From: Sphingomonas psychrolutea
Lineage (GTDB): Bacteria > Pseudomonadota > Alphaproteobacteria > Sphingomonadales > Sphingomonadaceae
Reading direction: 5' to 3'
Length of the DNA: 64,000 bases
NCBI RefSeq assembly: GCF_014636175.1
Contig: NZ_BMDW01000023.1
Coordinates: 1-64,000, forward strand
Position numbers and translations under genes: made by a program. The notes beneath the pieces are model-generated. The model saw only the letters and a list, made by a program, of their open reading frames with translations. It was not told where the DNA came from and ran no database searches. Shown piece by piece: positions 42,475 through 50,976 of this stretch (positions are counted from its first letter, which is position 1; each line of letters starts with the position of its first letter).

Positions 42475-42819
42475 ATGACACGCACCTTGATTGCCGCAAT
42501 CGCCGTGCTGTTGCTGGGGGCGTGCGACGGTAGCTCGATCGTCAGCGGTCCGCCGCCCAAAGCCGATGCTACGCCCAACCCGATGGAGGCGAAGATCGAC
42601 GCGCTCTCGCCGGCGTTGCAGCAGATGACGATGTTCCGCGCGATTCAGGATGGCAATTTCACCTGCCAGAAGATCGTGCAGATGAAGAAGCGCACACCGA
42701 CCGTGGGCAAAGCGATCTGGGACGCCGAATGCGAGGATCAGGGGCGCTATGTCATCCAGCTCCAGCCCGGTGGGATTTTCTGGGTGAGCGGCGTACCGCA
42801 GCCGAAGAAGCGATTTTAG
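42475..42819 (+). CDS. Small lipoprotein
   Basis: 114 residues with a lipoprotein signal (TRTLIAAIAVLLLGAC; LGAC lipobox, Cys near residue 17), so lipid-modified and anchored in a membrane. The mature part has two further cysteines (FTCQKI and AECEDQG) and a basic C-terminal tail. AGGAG lies 8 bases before the ATG. No family recognised. Likely cotranscribed with the CinA-type gene. Confidence 0.78.
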   Translation: MTRTLIAAIAVLLLGACDGSSIVSGPPPKADATPNPMEAKIDALSPALQQMTMFRAIQDGNFTCQKIVQMKKRTPTVGKAIWDAECEDQGRYVIQLQPGGIFWVSGVPQPKKRF

Positions 42820-42835
42820 CGGGGGTAGGGGTAGC

Positions 42836-42891
42836 GCCGCGGCAAAGCCGCGTCGTCGGTCCTCGCTATGGCGAGGCCGGCCGCTTCGCCG
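42836..42891. repeat. Dispersed element G, copy 3
   Basis: GCCGCGGCAAAGCCGCG then TCGTCGGTCCTCGC-TATG-GCGAGGCCGGCCG. Close match to the copy at 38491-38540 (differences mainly compensatory in the first stem, CGCGG/CCGCG against CGTGG/CCACG). A further hairpin, GATGCAGC-TTC-GCTGCATC, follows at 42900-42918. The element fills the gap between the lipoprotein gene and the tRNA. Confidence 0.75.
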
Positions 42892-42930
42892 CTTTTCTTG
42901 ATGCAGCTTCGCTGCATCTCGGCGGCGAAG

Positions 42931-43004
42931 TGGAGCGGGTGAAGGGAATCGAACCCTCGTCACTTGCTTGGGAAGCAAAAGCTCTACCATTGAGCTACAC
43001 CCGC
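42931..43004 (-). tRNA. tRNA-Gly, anticodon CCC
   Basis: Read on the minus strand: acceptor GCGGGTG pairing with CACCCGC, D arm GCTC..GAGC, anticodon stem TTTGC/GCAAG with loop TTCCCAA (anticodon CCC), T arm GAGGG/CCCTT with TTCGATT, discriminator T and an encoded CCA. All arms pair normally, including T-G and G-T end pairs. It decodes GGG. Confidence 0.96.
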
Positions 43005-43128
43005 GATTTGGGGCGCTTGCCACATTCCGGGCGGGGTCGTCAATGTGGCCGATCGCGCTCTTACGCTTTGCCGTGACACGCGCTATTCCACTGCAAAGGC
43101 CCGAGCCAAGGGCGCGTTGGAGAGTAGA

Positions 43129-44295
43129 ATGATCGCCGAGATGGACTTTGCGTTGGGCGAAACCGCCGACATGATCCGCGATACGACGCAGCGGTTCGCG
43201 ACCGACCGAATCGCGCCGATCGCGGCCAAGATCGATGCCGAGGATTGGTTTCCGCAAAGTCTTTGGCCGGAGATGGGCGCGCTCGGGTTGCACGGCGTGA
43301 CCGTGCCGGAGGATGATGGCGGGCTGGGTCTTGGTTATCTCGAACATGTCATCGCGTGCGAGGAAGTGTCGCGGGCGAGCGCCTCGGTCGGCCTCAGTTA
43401 TGGCGCGCATTCGAATCTCTGCGTCAACCAGATCGCGCGTTGGGCGTCCCCTGAGCAGAAAGCCAAATATCTCCCCAAGCTGATTTCGGGCGAGCATGTC
43501 GGCAGCCTCGCCATGTCCGAAGCGGGTGCGGGGTCGGATGTCGTCGGCATGAAGCTGAAGGCGGACAAGGTGCAGGGCGGCTACGTCCTCAACGGCACCA
43601 AATTCTGGATCACCAATGCGGCCTATGCCGATACGCTGGTGGTCTATGCCAAGACCGGCACCGGCAGCGGCGGGATTACCACTTTCCTGATCGAGAAGGA
43701 TATGCCGGGCTTTGCGATCGGGCAGAAGATCGACAAGATGGGGATGCGCGGGTCGCCAACGGCGGAACTGGTGTTCACCGATTGCGAAGTGCCTGAGGAA
43801 AACGTCATGGGGCCGGTTAATGGCGGGGTCGGCGTGCTGATGTCGGGGCTCGATTATGAGCGCACCGTGCTGGCGGGCATTCAGCTCGGCATTATGCAGG
43901 CGTGCCTCGATGTCGTCGTCCCCTACGTCCGCGAGCGCCAGCAATTCGGCAAGCCGATCGGCGCGTTCCAGCTGATGCAGGGCAAGATCGCCGACATGTA
44001 TGTCGCGCTCAATTCGGCGCGGGCCTATGTTTATGCGGTCGCGCGGAGCTGCGATGCGGGCAAGACGACGCGCTTTGATGCGGCCGGCGCGATTTTGCTC
44101 GCGAGCGAGAATGCCGTGCGCGTGGCGAACGAAGCGGTGCAGGCGCTGGGCGGGGCGGGCTATACCAAGGATTGGCCGGTCGAGCGGTTTTATCGCGACG
44201 CCAAGTTGCTCGACATCGGCGCGGGGACCAACGAGATTCGGCGGATGCTGATCGGGCGGGAATTGATCGGCGCCAGCGACAAGGTGGCGCAGTGA
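43129..44295 (+). CDS. liuA: Isovaleryl-CoA dehydrogenase
   Basis: FAD enzyme that oxidises isovaleryl-CoA to 3-methylcrotonyl-CoA in leucine and acyclic-terpene breakdown; electrons go to ETF. 388 residues. The catalytic base is Glu244 in [13 protein letters not shown], which is the isovaleryl-type position (equal to Glu254 of the human enzyme). [16 protein letters not shown] and the C-terminal [15 protein letters not shown] are family marks. The ATG at 43129 has GGAGAG just upstream. First gene of the liu cluster, 40 bp before liuB. Confidence 0.93.
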   Translation: MIAEMDFALGETADMIRDTTQRFATDRIAPIAAKIDAEDWFPQSLWPEMGALGLHGVTVPEDDGGLGLGYLEHVIACEEVSRASASVGLSYGAHSNLCVNQIARWASPEQKAKYLPKLISGEHVGSLAMSEAGAGSDVVGMKLKADKVQGGYVLNGTKFWITNAAYADTLVVYAKTGTGSGGITTFLIEKDMPGFAIGQKIDKMGMRGSPTAELVFTDCEVPEENVMGPVNGGVGVLMSGLDYERTVLAGIQLGIMQACLDVVVPYVRERQQFGKPIGAFQLMQGKIADMYVALNSARAYVYAVARSCDAGKTTRFDAAGAILLASENAVRVANEAVQALGGAGYTKDWPVERFYRDAKLLDIGAGTNEIRRMLIGRELIGASDKVAQ

Positions 44296-44310
44296 TGGGC
44301 GCCGCTCCCT

Positions 44311-44331
44311 CCCTCTCCCAAAGGGAGAGGG
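44311..44331 (+). promoter_or_regulatory. Hairpin that contains the liuB ribosome-binding site
   Basis: CCCTCTCCC-AAA-GGGAGAGGG is a perfect 9-bp stem with a 3-base loop; its 3' arm is the only Shine-Dalgarno sequence for the TTG start of liuB at 44336, 4 bases away. Folding would hide the site. Confidence 0.65.
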
Positions 44332-44335
44332 AATT

Positions 44336-45937
44336 TTGACCGCGCCCACGCTCACCACCGCGCTGTCCCCCGAAAGCGACACCTTCCGCGCCAACGCCTC
44401 GCACAACCGCGCGCTGGTCGAGCGATTGAGCGCCGATGTCGCGCAGGCTGCGCTTGGCGGGAATGAGAAGAGCCGCGAGCGCCATACCGCGCGCGGCAAA
44501 CTCCTGCCACGGGACCGCGTCGAACGCTTGCTCGACCCCGGCTCACCGTTCCTCGAAATCGGCCAACTCGTGGCCAACGGCCTCTACGACGACGAAATCC
44601 CCGGTGCGGGCGTGATCACGGGGATCGGGCGCGTTTCGGGTCGCCAGTGCATGATCGTGTGCAACGATGCGACGGTGAAAGGCGGGACCTATTATCCGCT
44701 GACGGTCAAAAAGCACCTGCGCGCGCAGGAGATTGCCGAGGCCAATCACCTGCCGTGCATCTACCTAGTCGACTCTGGTGGCGCGAATTTGCCGCATCAG
44801 GCCGAGGTCTTCCCTGACCGCGATCATTTCGGGCGGATCTTCTTCAACCAGGCCAACATGAGCGCCAAGGGCATTCCGCAAATCGCCTGCGTGATGGGGT
44901 CTTGCACCGCTGGCGGGGCGTATGTGCCCGCCATGTCCGACGAGACGATCATCGTGCGCGGGCAGGGGACGATCTTCCTCGCCGGCCCGCCGTTGGTGAA
45001 GGCCGCGACCGGCGAGGTGATCTCGGCCGAGGAACTCGGCGGGGCCGACACGCACGGCCGCAAATCGGGCGTAGTCGATCATGTCGCCGAAAATGACGAA
45101 CACGCGCTGACGATCGTGCGCGATATCGTCTCGACCTTGCAGCCGCAGGTGCAGGCGTCGGTCAATTTGAAAGACCCGCGCCCGCCGAAATTCGACGCCG
45201 AGGAGCTGTATGGTGTGGTGCCGAGCGACGTGCGTGCGCCGTATGACGTGCATGAGATTTTCGCGCGGCTGGTCGACGGGTCGGAGTTTCACGAGTTTAA
45301 GGCGCTGTATGGGACGAGCCTGGTGTGCGGCTTCGCGCACATCTGGGGGATGCCGGTGGCGATCCTCGCCAATAACGGCGTGCTGTTCAGCGAATCCGCG
45401 CAGAAGGGTGCGCATTTCATCGAACTCGCCTGCCAGCGGCGGATTCCTTTGTTGTTCCTGCAGAACATCTCGGGCTTCATGGTCGGTGGCCGCTATGAGG
45501 CGGAGGGGATCGCCAAGCATGGCGCGAAGCTGGTGACGGCGGTGGCGACGGCTAGCGTGCCAAAGATCACGGTGCTGATCGGCGGAAGCTTCGGGGCGGG
45601 CAATTACGGGATGTGCGGACGGGCTTATTCGCCGCGCTTTTTGTTCTCCTGGCCGAACAGCCGCATCTCGGTGATGGGCGGGGAGCAGGCTGCGTCGGTG
45701 CTCGCGACCGTCCACCGCGATGCGGATAGCTGGAGCGAGGCGCAGGCCGAAGCCTTCAAGGCCCCGATCCGCCAGAAATATGAGGACGAAGGCAACCCAT
45801 GGTACGCGACGGCGCGGTTGTGGGACGACGGGATCATTGATCCAGCGCAAACGCGCGACGTGCTCGGGCTGGCCTTCGCGGCGACGCTGAATGCGCCGAT
45901 TGCGGAGCGGCCGAGCTTCGGGGTTTTCCGGATGTGA
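44336..45937 (+). CDS. liuB: Methylcrotonoyl-CoA carboxylase beta (carboxyltransferase) subunit
   Basis: Carboxyltransferase subunit of the biotin-dependent enzyme that turns 3-methylcrotonyl-CoA into 3-methylglutaconyl-CoA. 533 residues. [20 protein letters not shown] at the N-terminus, [20 protein letters not shown] in the CoA-binding domain, and [20 protein letters not shown] in the C-terminal half fit the MCC/PCC beta group. It starts with TTG at 44336. Works with the alpha subunit encoded at 47694. Confidence 0.94.
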   Translation: MTAPTLTTALSPESDTFRANASHNRALVERLSADVAQAALGGNEKSRERHTARGKLLPRDRVERLLDPGSPFLEIGQLVANGLYDDEIPGAGVITGIGRVSGRQCMIVCNDATVKGGTYYPLTVKKHLRAQEIAEANHLPCIYLVDSGGANLPHQAEVFPDRDHFGRIFFNQANMSAKGIPQIACVMGSCTAGGAYVPAMSDETIIVRGQGTIFLAGPPLVKAATGEVISAEELGGADTHGRKSGVVDHVAENDEHALTIVRDIVSTLQPQVQASVNLKDPRPPKFDAEELYGVVPSDVRAPYDVHEIFARLVDGSEFHEFKALYGTSLVCGFAHIWGMPVAILANNGVLFSESAQKGAHFIELACQRRIPLLFLQNISGFMVGGRYEAEGIAKHGAKLVTAVATASVPKITVLIGGSFGAGNYGMCGRAYSPRFLFSWPNSRISVMGGEQAASVLATVHRDADSWSEAQAEAFKAPIRQKYEDEGNPWYATARLWDDGIIDPAQTRDVLGLAFAATLNAPIAERPSFGVFRM

Positions 45938-45955
45938 GGGAGGGGGCCGTCCTTT

Positions 45956-46102
45956 TTATTCCTCCCCGGAACGGGGAGGGGGACCGTGAGCATTCAGCGA
46001 ACGGTGGAGGGGCAGCCACAAGCGTTTCGCTCCATAACTGCCCCTCCACCATTTTGCCGGAAGAGGCAAAATGGTCCCCCTCCCCGTTCCGGGGAGGAAT
46101 AA
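45956..46102. repeat. Miniature inverted-repeat element (family D)
   Basis: Perfect 30-bp terminal inverted repeats (45956-45985 and 46073-46102; TTATTCCTCCCCGG at the outer ends) enclose an 87-bp centre that includes ACGGTGGAGGGGCAG and CTGCCCCTCCACC as further arms and a TTTTGCCGGAAGAGGCAAAA hairpin. It has the form of a MITE and lies between liuB and the DUF559 gene. A truncated second copy of its right half is at 46458-46519. Confidence 0.85.
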
Positions 46103-46106
46103 GAAG

Positions 46107-46541
46107 ATGCTGACCGCCCCGGGCGAAACCGTCCGTCGCGCGCGCAAGCAGCGGCGCGAGATGTCGCTGCCCGAAATCATCCTCTGGCGTGTGCTCCGCC
46201 AGCGGCCGGGCGGATTGAAATTCCGCAAGCAACACCCCGCAGGCTTCTATGTCCTCGATTTTTTCTGCGCTGAGGTGAAGCTGGCGATCGAGATCGACGG
46301 CGAGGTTCATGCGCGAGGTGACCAGCCCGCGTTCGATCAGCGCCGCGATGCGCAGTTGGCCTTGTATGGGATCGCGACTTTGCGCATTCCGGCGAGTGAC
46401 GCTTTGCGCAACCTAGACGCCGTCGTCATCCATATCATCGAAGCCGTCCGCGCGCGGCTGCCCCTCCACCATTTGCCGGAAGAGGCAAATGGTCCCCCTC
46501 CCCCTGCGGGGGAGGAATTGAAAGGCCGACCATGCCCCTGA
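46107..46541 (+). CDS. DUF559 endonuclease-like protein
   Basis: 144-residue protein with the DUF559 (Vsr/PD-(D/E)XK-like) nuclease fold: RRARKQRREMSLPEIILWRV, the FRKQHPAGFYVLDFFCAEVK core and AIEIDGEVH, with acidic residues that may bind metal. The Shine-Dalgarno sequence (GGAGG) lies in the right arm of the family D repeat, and the last ~25 residues (PLHHLPEEANGPPPPAGEEL and on) are encoded by the truncated repeat copy, so the repeat has added a tail. It overlaps the start of the next gene by 10 bp. Inserted between liuB and liuD; unrelated to leucine breakdown. Confidence 0.82.
   Translation: MLTAPGETVRRARKQRREMSLPEIILWRVLRQRPGGLKFRKQHPAGFYVLDFFCAEVKLAIEIDGEVHARGDQPAFDQRRDAQLALYGIATLRIPASDALRNLDAVVIHIIEAVRARLPLHHLPEEANGPPPPAGEELKGRPCP
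46458..46519. repeat. Truncated family D repeat inside the DUF559 gene
   Basis: Matches the right half of the element at 45956-46102 (CTGCCCCTCCACCATTT, GCCGGAAGAGGC, GGTCCCCCTCCCC, GGGGAGGAAT) with small changes. It is read in frame as the C-terminus of the DUF559 protein and supplies GGAGGAA upstream of the next gene's ATG at 46532. Confidence 0.8.
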
Positions 46542-47002
46542 TCCTCGCCCTCCTCGCCCAAATCATCCCGATGCAGCCGATGCCCAAGGGCACCGGCCTC
46601 CCCCCGCCCGCGAGCGAGGAAGCCGCCGTCCTCGCGCCGATCAACGCCGTCTTCGCCGCGTTCGAGGCGGGGGATGGCCAGGCGATGTTGCGTCACGTTG
46701 ATCCGGCAGGTCGCGCGATCGCGGTCGCTGCGGGACCCGATGGCAAGACCCTCGTGCGCCGGGTCACCTTCGCCGATTTCGCGACCAAGCTGACGCCGGG
46801 CGGCGGGTTCAGCGAGCGGATCAGCAATCCAGCGATCGAGATCGACGGCGACGTCGCGATGGTGTGGGCACCGTTCACGGTGCGCGTTGGTGGCAAGATC
46901 GCCAATTGCGGCTATGACCATTTCGACCTGATCCGCGAAGACGGCGCGTGGAAGATCGCGGGCGTTACTTATTCCAGCCGCACCACCGCGTGTGAATCCT
47001 GA
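46532..47002 (+). CDS. NTF2-like (SnoaL/DUF4440) exported protein
   Basis: 156 residues with a hydrophobic N-terminus (LILALLAQIIPMQP), probably exported, then an NTF2-like cone fold: AAVLAPINAVFAAFEAGDGQ, AMVWAPFTVRVGGKIANCGY and FDLIREDGAWKIAGVTYSS. Relatives are small enzymes or binding proteins; activity here is unknown. Its Shine-Dalgarno sequence (GGAGGAA) comes from the repeat within the upstream gene. Confidence 0.8.
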   Translation: MPLILALLAQIIPMQPMPKGTGLPPPASEEAAVLAPINAVFAAFEAGDGQAMLRHVDPAGRAIAVAAGPDGKTLVRRVTFADFATKLTPGGGFSERISNPAIEIDGDVAMVWAPFTVRVGGKIANCGYDHFDLIREDGAWKIAGVTYSSRTTACES

Positions 47003-47043
47003 TAGACCTGCCGCAACGCCGGACAACCGCCGGGAGAGGCGCT

Positions 47044-47652
47044 ATGTATCAGGACCCACCACCCGCGCTCATGTCGCGCCTCCTCCGCCGCGTGCTGACC
47101 TGGTATTTCCGCGTGCGCGGATGGACGGTCGTTGGCGCGGCCCCCGCCGACCGGCGCTGTGTCATCATCGCGGTGCCGCACACGTCGAACTGGGATTTCG
47201 TCAATTATCTCGGCGTGATCGACGGGCTGGGCATCAAAGCGCATTTCATGGCCAAGCGCAGTCTGTTCCGCTGGCCGCTGACGCGCTTCATGACCGACAT
47301 GGGCGGCGTCTGCGTCGATCAGTCGGGCGGCAGGAATTATGTCGAGGCGATGGTCGCCGAATTCGCGCGGCGCAAGGAATTCATGCTGACGATCGCGCCC
47401 GAGGGGACGCGCGGCGCGGTCAAGCAATGGCGCACTGGATTCTATCACATCGCGGTCGCGGCGGGGGTGCCGATCGTCTGCGGCATGATGGATTATGACA
47501 AGAAGACCGGTGGGCTTGGCCGCGCGATCATGCCGACGGGCGATTACGCTGCCGATATGAAACTGGTGTTCGAGGCATATCGCAACGTGCGGCCCCGCCA
47601 CCCCGAACGCGCGATCACCGATCTGTCGGTGATGACGGCGGGCAAGCAATGA
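47044..47652 (+). CDS. PlsC-type acyltransferase
   Basis: 202-residue member of the lysophospholipid/1-acyl-glycerol-phosphate acyltransferase superfamily. The HX4D-type motif is PHTSNWDF, the substrate motif is TIAPEGTRGAVKQWRTGFYH, and a short hydrophobic stretch precedes them. It should acylate a lysophospholipid or similar at the inner membrane. It sits inside the liu cluster, 42 bp before liuD, but has no obvious link to leucine breakdown. Confidence 0.88.
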   Translation: MYQDPPPALMSRLLRRVLTWYFRVRGWTVVGAAPADRRCVIIAVPHTSNWDFVNYLGVIDGLGIKAHFMAKRSLFRWPLTRFMTDMGGVCVDQSGGRNYVEAMVAEFARRKEFMLTIAPEGTRGAVKQWRTGFYHIAVAAGVPIVCGMMDYDKKTGGLGRAIMPTGDYAADMKLVFEAYRNVRPRHPERAITDLSVMTAGKQ

Positions 47653-47693
47653 TGGCCGATTGCGCCGATCCCGTTTCCCGTTAGGCAGGTGCG

Positions 47694-49610
47694 ATGACTG
47701 ACCCCAAGCCGATCACATCCCTGCTGATTGCCAACCGTGGCGAGATCGCGTGCCGCATCATCCGTACCGCGCGCGCGATGGGGATTCGCACGGTCGCGGT
47801 CTATTCCGATGCCGATGCCAAGGCGCTGCACGTGCGGCAGGCGGACGAGGCAGTGCATATCGGGCCGTCGCCCGCGCGCGAGAGCTATCTGGTGGGCGAG
47901 AGGATCATCGCGGCGGCCAAGGCGACGGGCGCAGAGGCGATTCATCCGGGCTACGGTTTCCTCAGCGAGAATGCCGACTTTGCGCAAAGCGTGATCGACG
48001 CGGGGATCATCTGGGTCGGCCCCAACCCCGACAGCATCCGCGCTATGGGGCTGAAGGATGCCGCGAAGGAACGCATGATCGCGGCGGGTGTGCCGGTGAC
48101 GCCGGGCTATCTTGGAAGCGACCAATCGCCCGAACGGCTGGCGGCGGAGGCGGCGGCGGTCGGCTATCCCGTGCTGATCAAGGCGGTCGCGGGCGGCGGC
48201 GGCAAGGGGATGCGGCGGGTCGACGATCCCTCCGATTTCGCCGACGCGCTCGTGTCGTGCCAGCGCGAGGCGGCATCCTCGTTCGGCAACACGCAAGTGC
48301 TGATCGAGAAATACATTCTGAGCCCGCGCCACATCGAGGTGCAGGTGTTCGGCGACACGCACGGCAATGTCGTCCATCTGTTCGAACGCGACTGCTCGCT
48401 CCAGCGCCGCCACCAGAAAGTGATCGAGGAAGCCCCCGCGCCGGGCATGGACGCCGCGACCCGCGAGGCGATCTGTGCGGCGGCGGTGAAGGCGGCCAAA
48501 GCGGTCGATTATGTCGGCGCGGGCACGATCGAATTCATCGCCGACGCGAGCGAGGGCCTCCGCGCCGACCGAATCTGGTTCATGGAAATGAACACCCGGC
48601 TGCAAGTCGAGCATCCGGTGACCGAGGAGATCACCGGCGTCGATCTGGTCGAATGGCAACTCCGCGTGGCGAGCGGGGAGGTGCTGCCGAAGCGGCAGGA
48701 GGAGCTGAGTATCAACGGCTGGGCGATGGAGGCTCGGTTGTATGCGGAGGATCCTACGACGGGATTCTTGCCAAGCATCGGGCGGCTCGTATCTCTCGAC
48801 CTTTACGACGACAGTGCGCGGGTCGATACCGGCGTTGAAGAAGGAAGCGAAGTCTCGCCCTTCTACGACCCGATGATCGCTAAGGTCATCGTCCACGATG
48901 AAGATCGCGGCGGCGCGCTGCGCGCGCTGGCATCGCATCTCGAAATCGCCCGCGTGTGGCCCGTAAAGACAAACAAGGGCTTCTTGGTTCGACTCCTGCA
49001 ATCTCAGGACGTGCAAGACGCCAAACTCGACACCGGTCTGATTGAACGCAACTTCGCGACCCTGACACAAAGGCCGTCTCTTTCGGCGCGAACCCTAAGC
49101 GATGCGTCGGCGTGGCTGCTGCGCGATTCGTCGGACTTCAATCGGTTGGTCACCGGCCTGACTGGCTTCCGCGTGAACAGGAACGATACCGCAAGACAGC
49201 GGATGCAAGTCGATGGGCAGTCGGTCGCATTTGAATACGATCCCACACCTCCGGGCAGCCGATTCGAACATGGGTTTGCTGACCTTCAGATCGATGGGTC
49301 GCAGTTCGTGCAGGTCGAGGGCGACATCTTTGAGATAAGATGGGACCGTTCCGACGGCGGTCTTGCCCATGGCGCCGCCGCCGACGGTGCGATCCTCTCC
49401 CCTATGCCTGGCCGGATCATCGCGGTCGAAGTCGCCGCAGGCGACGTCGTCACCAAGGGCCAGAAGCTCGTCACGCTTGAGGCGATGAAGATGGAGCATT
49501 CGCTGACAGCTCCCTTCGACGGGACGGTCGCCGAACTGACCGCCGTCGATGGCGGGCAAGTCAGTGAGGGCGCGGTGTTGGTGCGGCTGACGGCGGCGGA
49601 CGCGGCTTAG
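47694..49610 (+). CDS. liuD: Methylcrotonoyl-CoA carboxylase alpha (biotin carboxylase) subunit
   Basis: 638-residue biotin carboxylase subunit with a C-terminal biotinyl domain: SLLIANRGEIACRIIRTARA at the start, the ATP-grasp VLIKAVAGGGGKGMRRV, LQRRHQKVIEEAPAP, MNTRLQVEHPVTEEITG, and LEAMKMEHS with the biotin lysine Lys599. Works with LiuB (44336). The stretch 49040-49350 contains several codons rare in this genome (AGG, AGA, ATA) and may be a recombined segment. The downstream CaiB gene starts one base after its stop. Confidence 0.93.
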   Translation: MTDPKPITSLLIANRGEIACRIIRTARAMGIRTVAVYSDADAKALHVRQADEAVHIGPSPARESYLVGERIIAAAKATGAEAIHPGYGFLSENADFAQSVIDAGIIWVGPNPDSIRAMGLKDAAKERMIAAGVPVTPGYLGSDQSPERLAAEAAAVGYPVLIKAVAGGGGKGMRRVDDPSDFADALVSCQREAASSFGNTQVLIEKYILSPRHIEVQVFGDTHGNVVHLFERDCSLQRRHQKVIEEAPAPGMDAATREAICAAAVKAAKAVDYVGAGTIEFIADASEGLRADRIWFMEMNTRLQVEHPVTEEITGVDLVEWQLRVASGEVLPKRQEELSINGWAMEARLYAEDPTTGFLPSIGRLVSLDLYDDSARVDTGVEEGSEVSPFYDPMIAKVIVHDEDRGGALRALASHLEIARVWPVKTNKGFLVRLLQSQDVQDAKLDTGLIERNFATLTQRPSLSARTLSDASAWLLRDSSDFNRLVTGLTGFRVNRNDTARQRMQVDGQSVAFEYDPTPPGSRFEHGFADLQIDGSQFVQVEGDIFEIRWDRSDGGLAHGAAADGAILSPMPGRIIAVEVAAGDVVTKGQKLVTLEAMKMEHSLTAPFDGTVAELTAVDGGQVSEGAVLVRLTAADAA

Positions 49611-49611
49611 G

Positions 49612-50814
49612 ATGACGGGCGCGTTATCCGGCATCAAGGTGCTCGATCTGTCGCGCGTGCTCGCCGGGCCGTGGGCGACGCAGATGCTGGGGGATTTGGG
49701 GGCCGAGGTGCTCAAGATCGAGCAGCCGGGGCAGGGCGACGATACGCGCCGCTGGGGTCCGCCGGTTTTGGCCGATGATTCAGGCGATTCGGCCTATTTC
49801 CTGTGCGCCAATCGCAACAAGCGCTCGCTCGCGATCGATCTCGCGCAGCCCGCCGGGGCCGATCTGATCCGCCGCCTCGCCGCGCAGAGCGATGTCGTGG
49901 TCGAGAATTTCCGCGTCGGCGGCCTCGCCAAATATGGGCTCGATTATGCGAGCCTCGCGGCGATCAACCCGCGGCTCGTCTATTGCTCGATCACCGGGTT
50001 CGGGCAGGACGGGCCGTACGCGCAAAAGGGCGGCTACGACTTCCTGATCCAGGCGATGGGCGGGTTGATGAGCGTCACCGGCGACGCGGATGGCGCGCCG
50101 ATGAAGGCCGGCGTGCCGATCGTCGATCTGTTCACCGGCACCTATGCGACCGTCGCAATCCTCGCTGCTTTGCGCCACCGCGACGCTACGGGCGAGGGGC
50201 AGCATATCGATTGCGCTTTGCTCGATACGCAGTTGGCGATGATGTCGAACCAGGCGTCGAACTATCTGAACGGCGGCGCGGTGCCCAAGCGGCTGGGCAA
50301 CGATCACCCCAACATTGTGCCGTATCGCGATTATGCCTGTGCGGATGGCGGGATCGTCGTGGCTCTGGGTAATGATCGGCAGTTCCGCGATTTTATGGCG
50401 ATCCTCGGGTTGGCCGAGGTGGCGGCGGAGGCGCGTTTTGCCAGCGTTGCGTTGCGGAGTGCGAACCGGGCGGCGCTTCATACGCACATCGCGCCTGCGG
50501 TGGCGACGTGGCGCGCGGATGATCTGATCGCGGCGATGGAGGCGGCGAAGCTGCCCGCGGGCAAGGTGCAGGGGGTTCCGGCGATTTTGGCGGACGCGCA
50601 TGTTGCGTATCGCGAGACGGTGCAGGATCTGGCGCGCCCGGATGGCACGGCGATGCGCGTGGTGGGGTTTCCGGCCAAATTGTCGGTTACGCCGGCGGGG
50701 TATCGGATTGCGCCGCCAAGGGCCGGGGTGGATACGCGAGCGGCGCTAAGCGAGGCGTTGGGGTTATCGCGCGATGAGCTTGATGCGCTCGCGGCGGCAG
50801 GCGTGATTTCCTAA
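49612..50814 (+). CDS. CaiB/BaiF family CoA transferase
   Basis: 400-residue class III CoA transferase that moves CoA between carboxylic acids. LSGIKVLDLSRVLAGPWATQ at the N-terminus, KRSLAIDL, ENFRVGGLAKYGLDY, and catalytic Asp172 in GVPIVDLFTG are typical. In this cluster it may activate or recycle a branched-chain acid CoA ester, for example by transferring CoA from a liu-pathway product, which is an inference from gene order. ATG 49612 starts one base after the liuD stop. Confidence 0.88.
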   Translation: MTGALSGIKVLDLSRVLAGPWATQMLGDLGAEVLKIEQPGQGDDTRRWGPPVLADDSGDSAYFLCANRNKRSLAIDLAQPAGADLIRRLAAQSDVVVENFRVGGLAKYGLDYASLAAINPRLVYCSITGFGQDGPYAQKGGYDFLIQAMGGLMSVTGDADGAPMKAGVPIVDLFTGTYATVAILAALRHRDATGEGQHIDCALLDTQLAMMSNQASNYLNGGAVPKRLGNDHPNIVPYRDYACADGGIVVALGNDRQFRDFMAILGLAEVAAEARFASVALRSANRAALHTHIAPAVATWRADDLIAAMEAAKLPAGKVQGVPAILADAHVAYRETVQDLARPDGTAMRVVGFPAKLSVTPAGYRIAPPRAGVDTRAALSEALGLSRDELDALAAAGVIS

Positions 50815-50840
50815 CCTCTACCTCCGCACTCCACCCCTTT

Positions 50841-50950
50841 GCTCCACCCCGGCGAAGGCCGGGGCCCAGTTGCGCAAGTAGAGGTAACGGAGGGCCGCGC
50901 TCTCTTACTTCAGTTTCGCAACTGGACCCCGGCCTTCGCCGGGGTGGAGC
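50841..50950. repeat. Long inverted repeat, family B
   Basis: 34-bp arms (50841-50874 and 50917-50950; GCTCCACCCCGGCGAAGG outermost) are reverse complements with one mismatch, around a 42-bp centre. Convergent position between the CoA transferase and the HerA-like gene. Related in layout to family A. Confidence 0.88.
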
Positions 50951-50976
50951 CTACAAGGGGTAACGCTTTCGAACCA

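Noticed and set aside
42316..44577. A 753-codon open frame on the minus strand
   Set aside because: It is antisense to the CinA-type, lipoprotein and liuA genes and runs through the tRNA; GC-rich codon bias of the true genes creates long open antisense frames. Its product shows no family motif.
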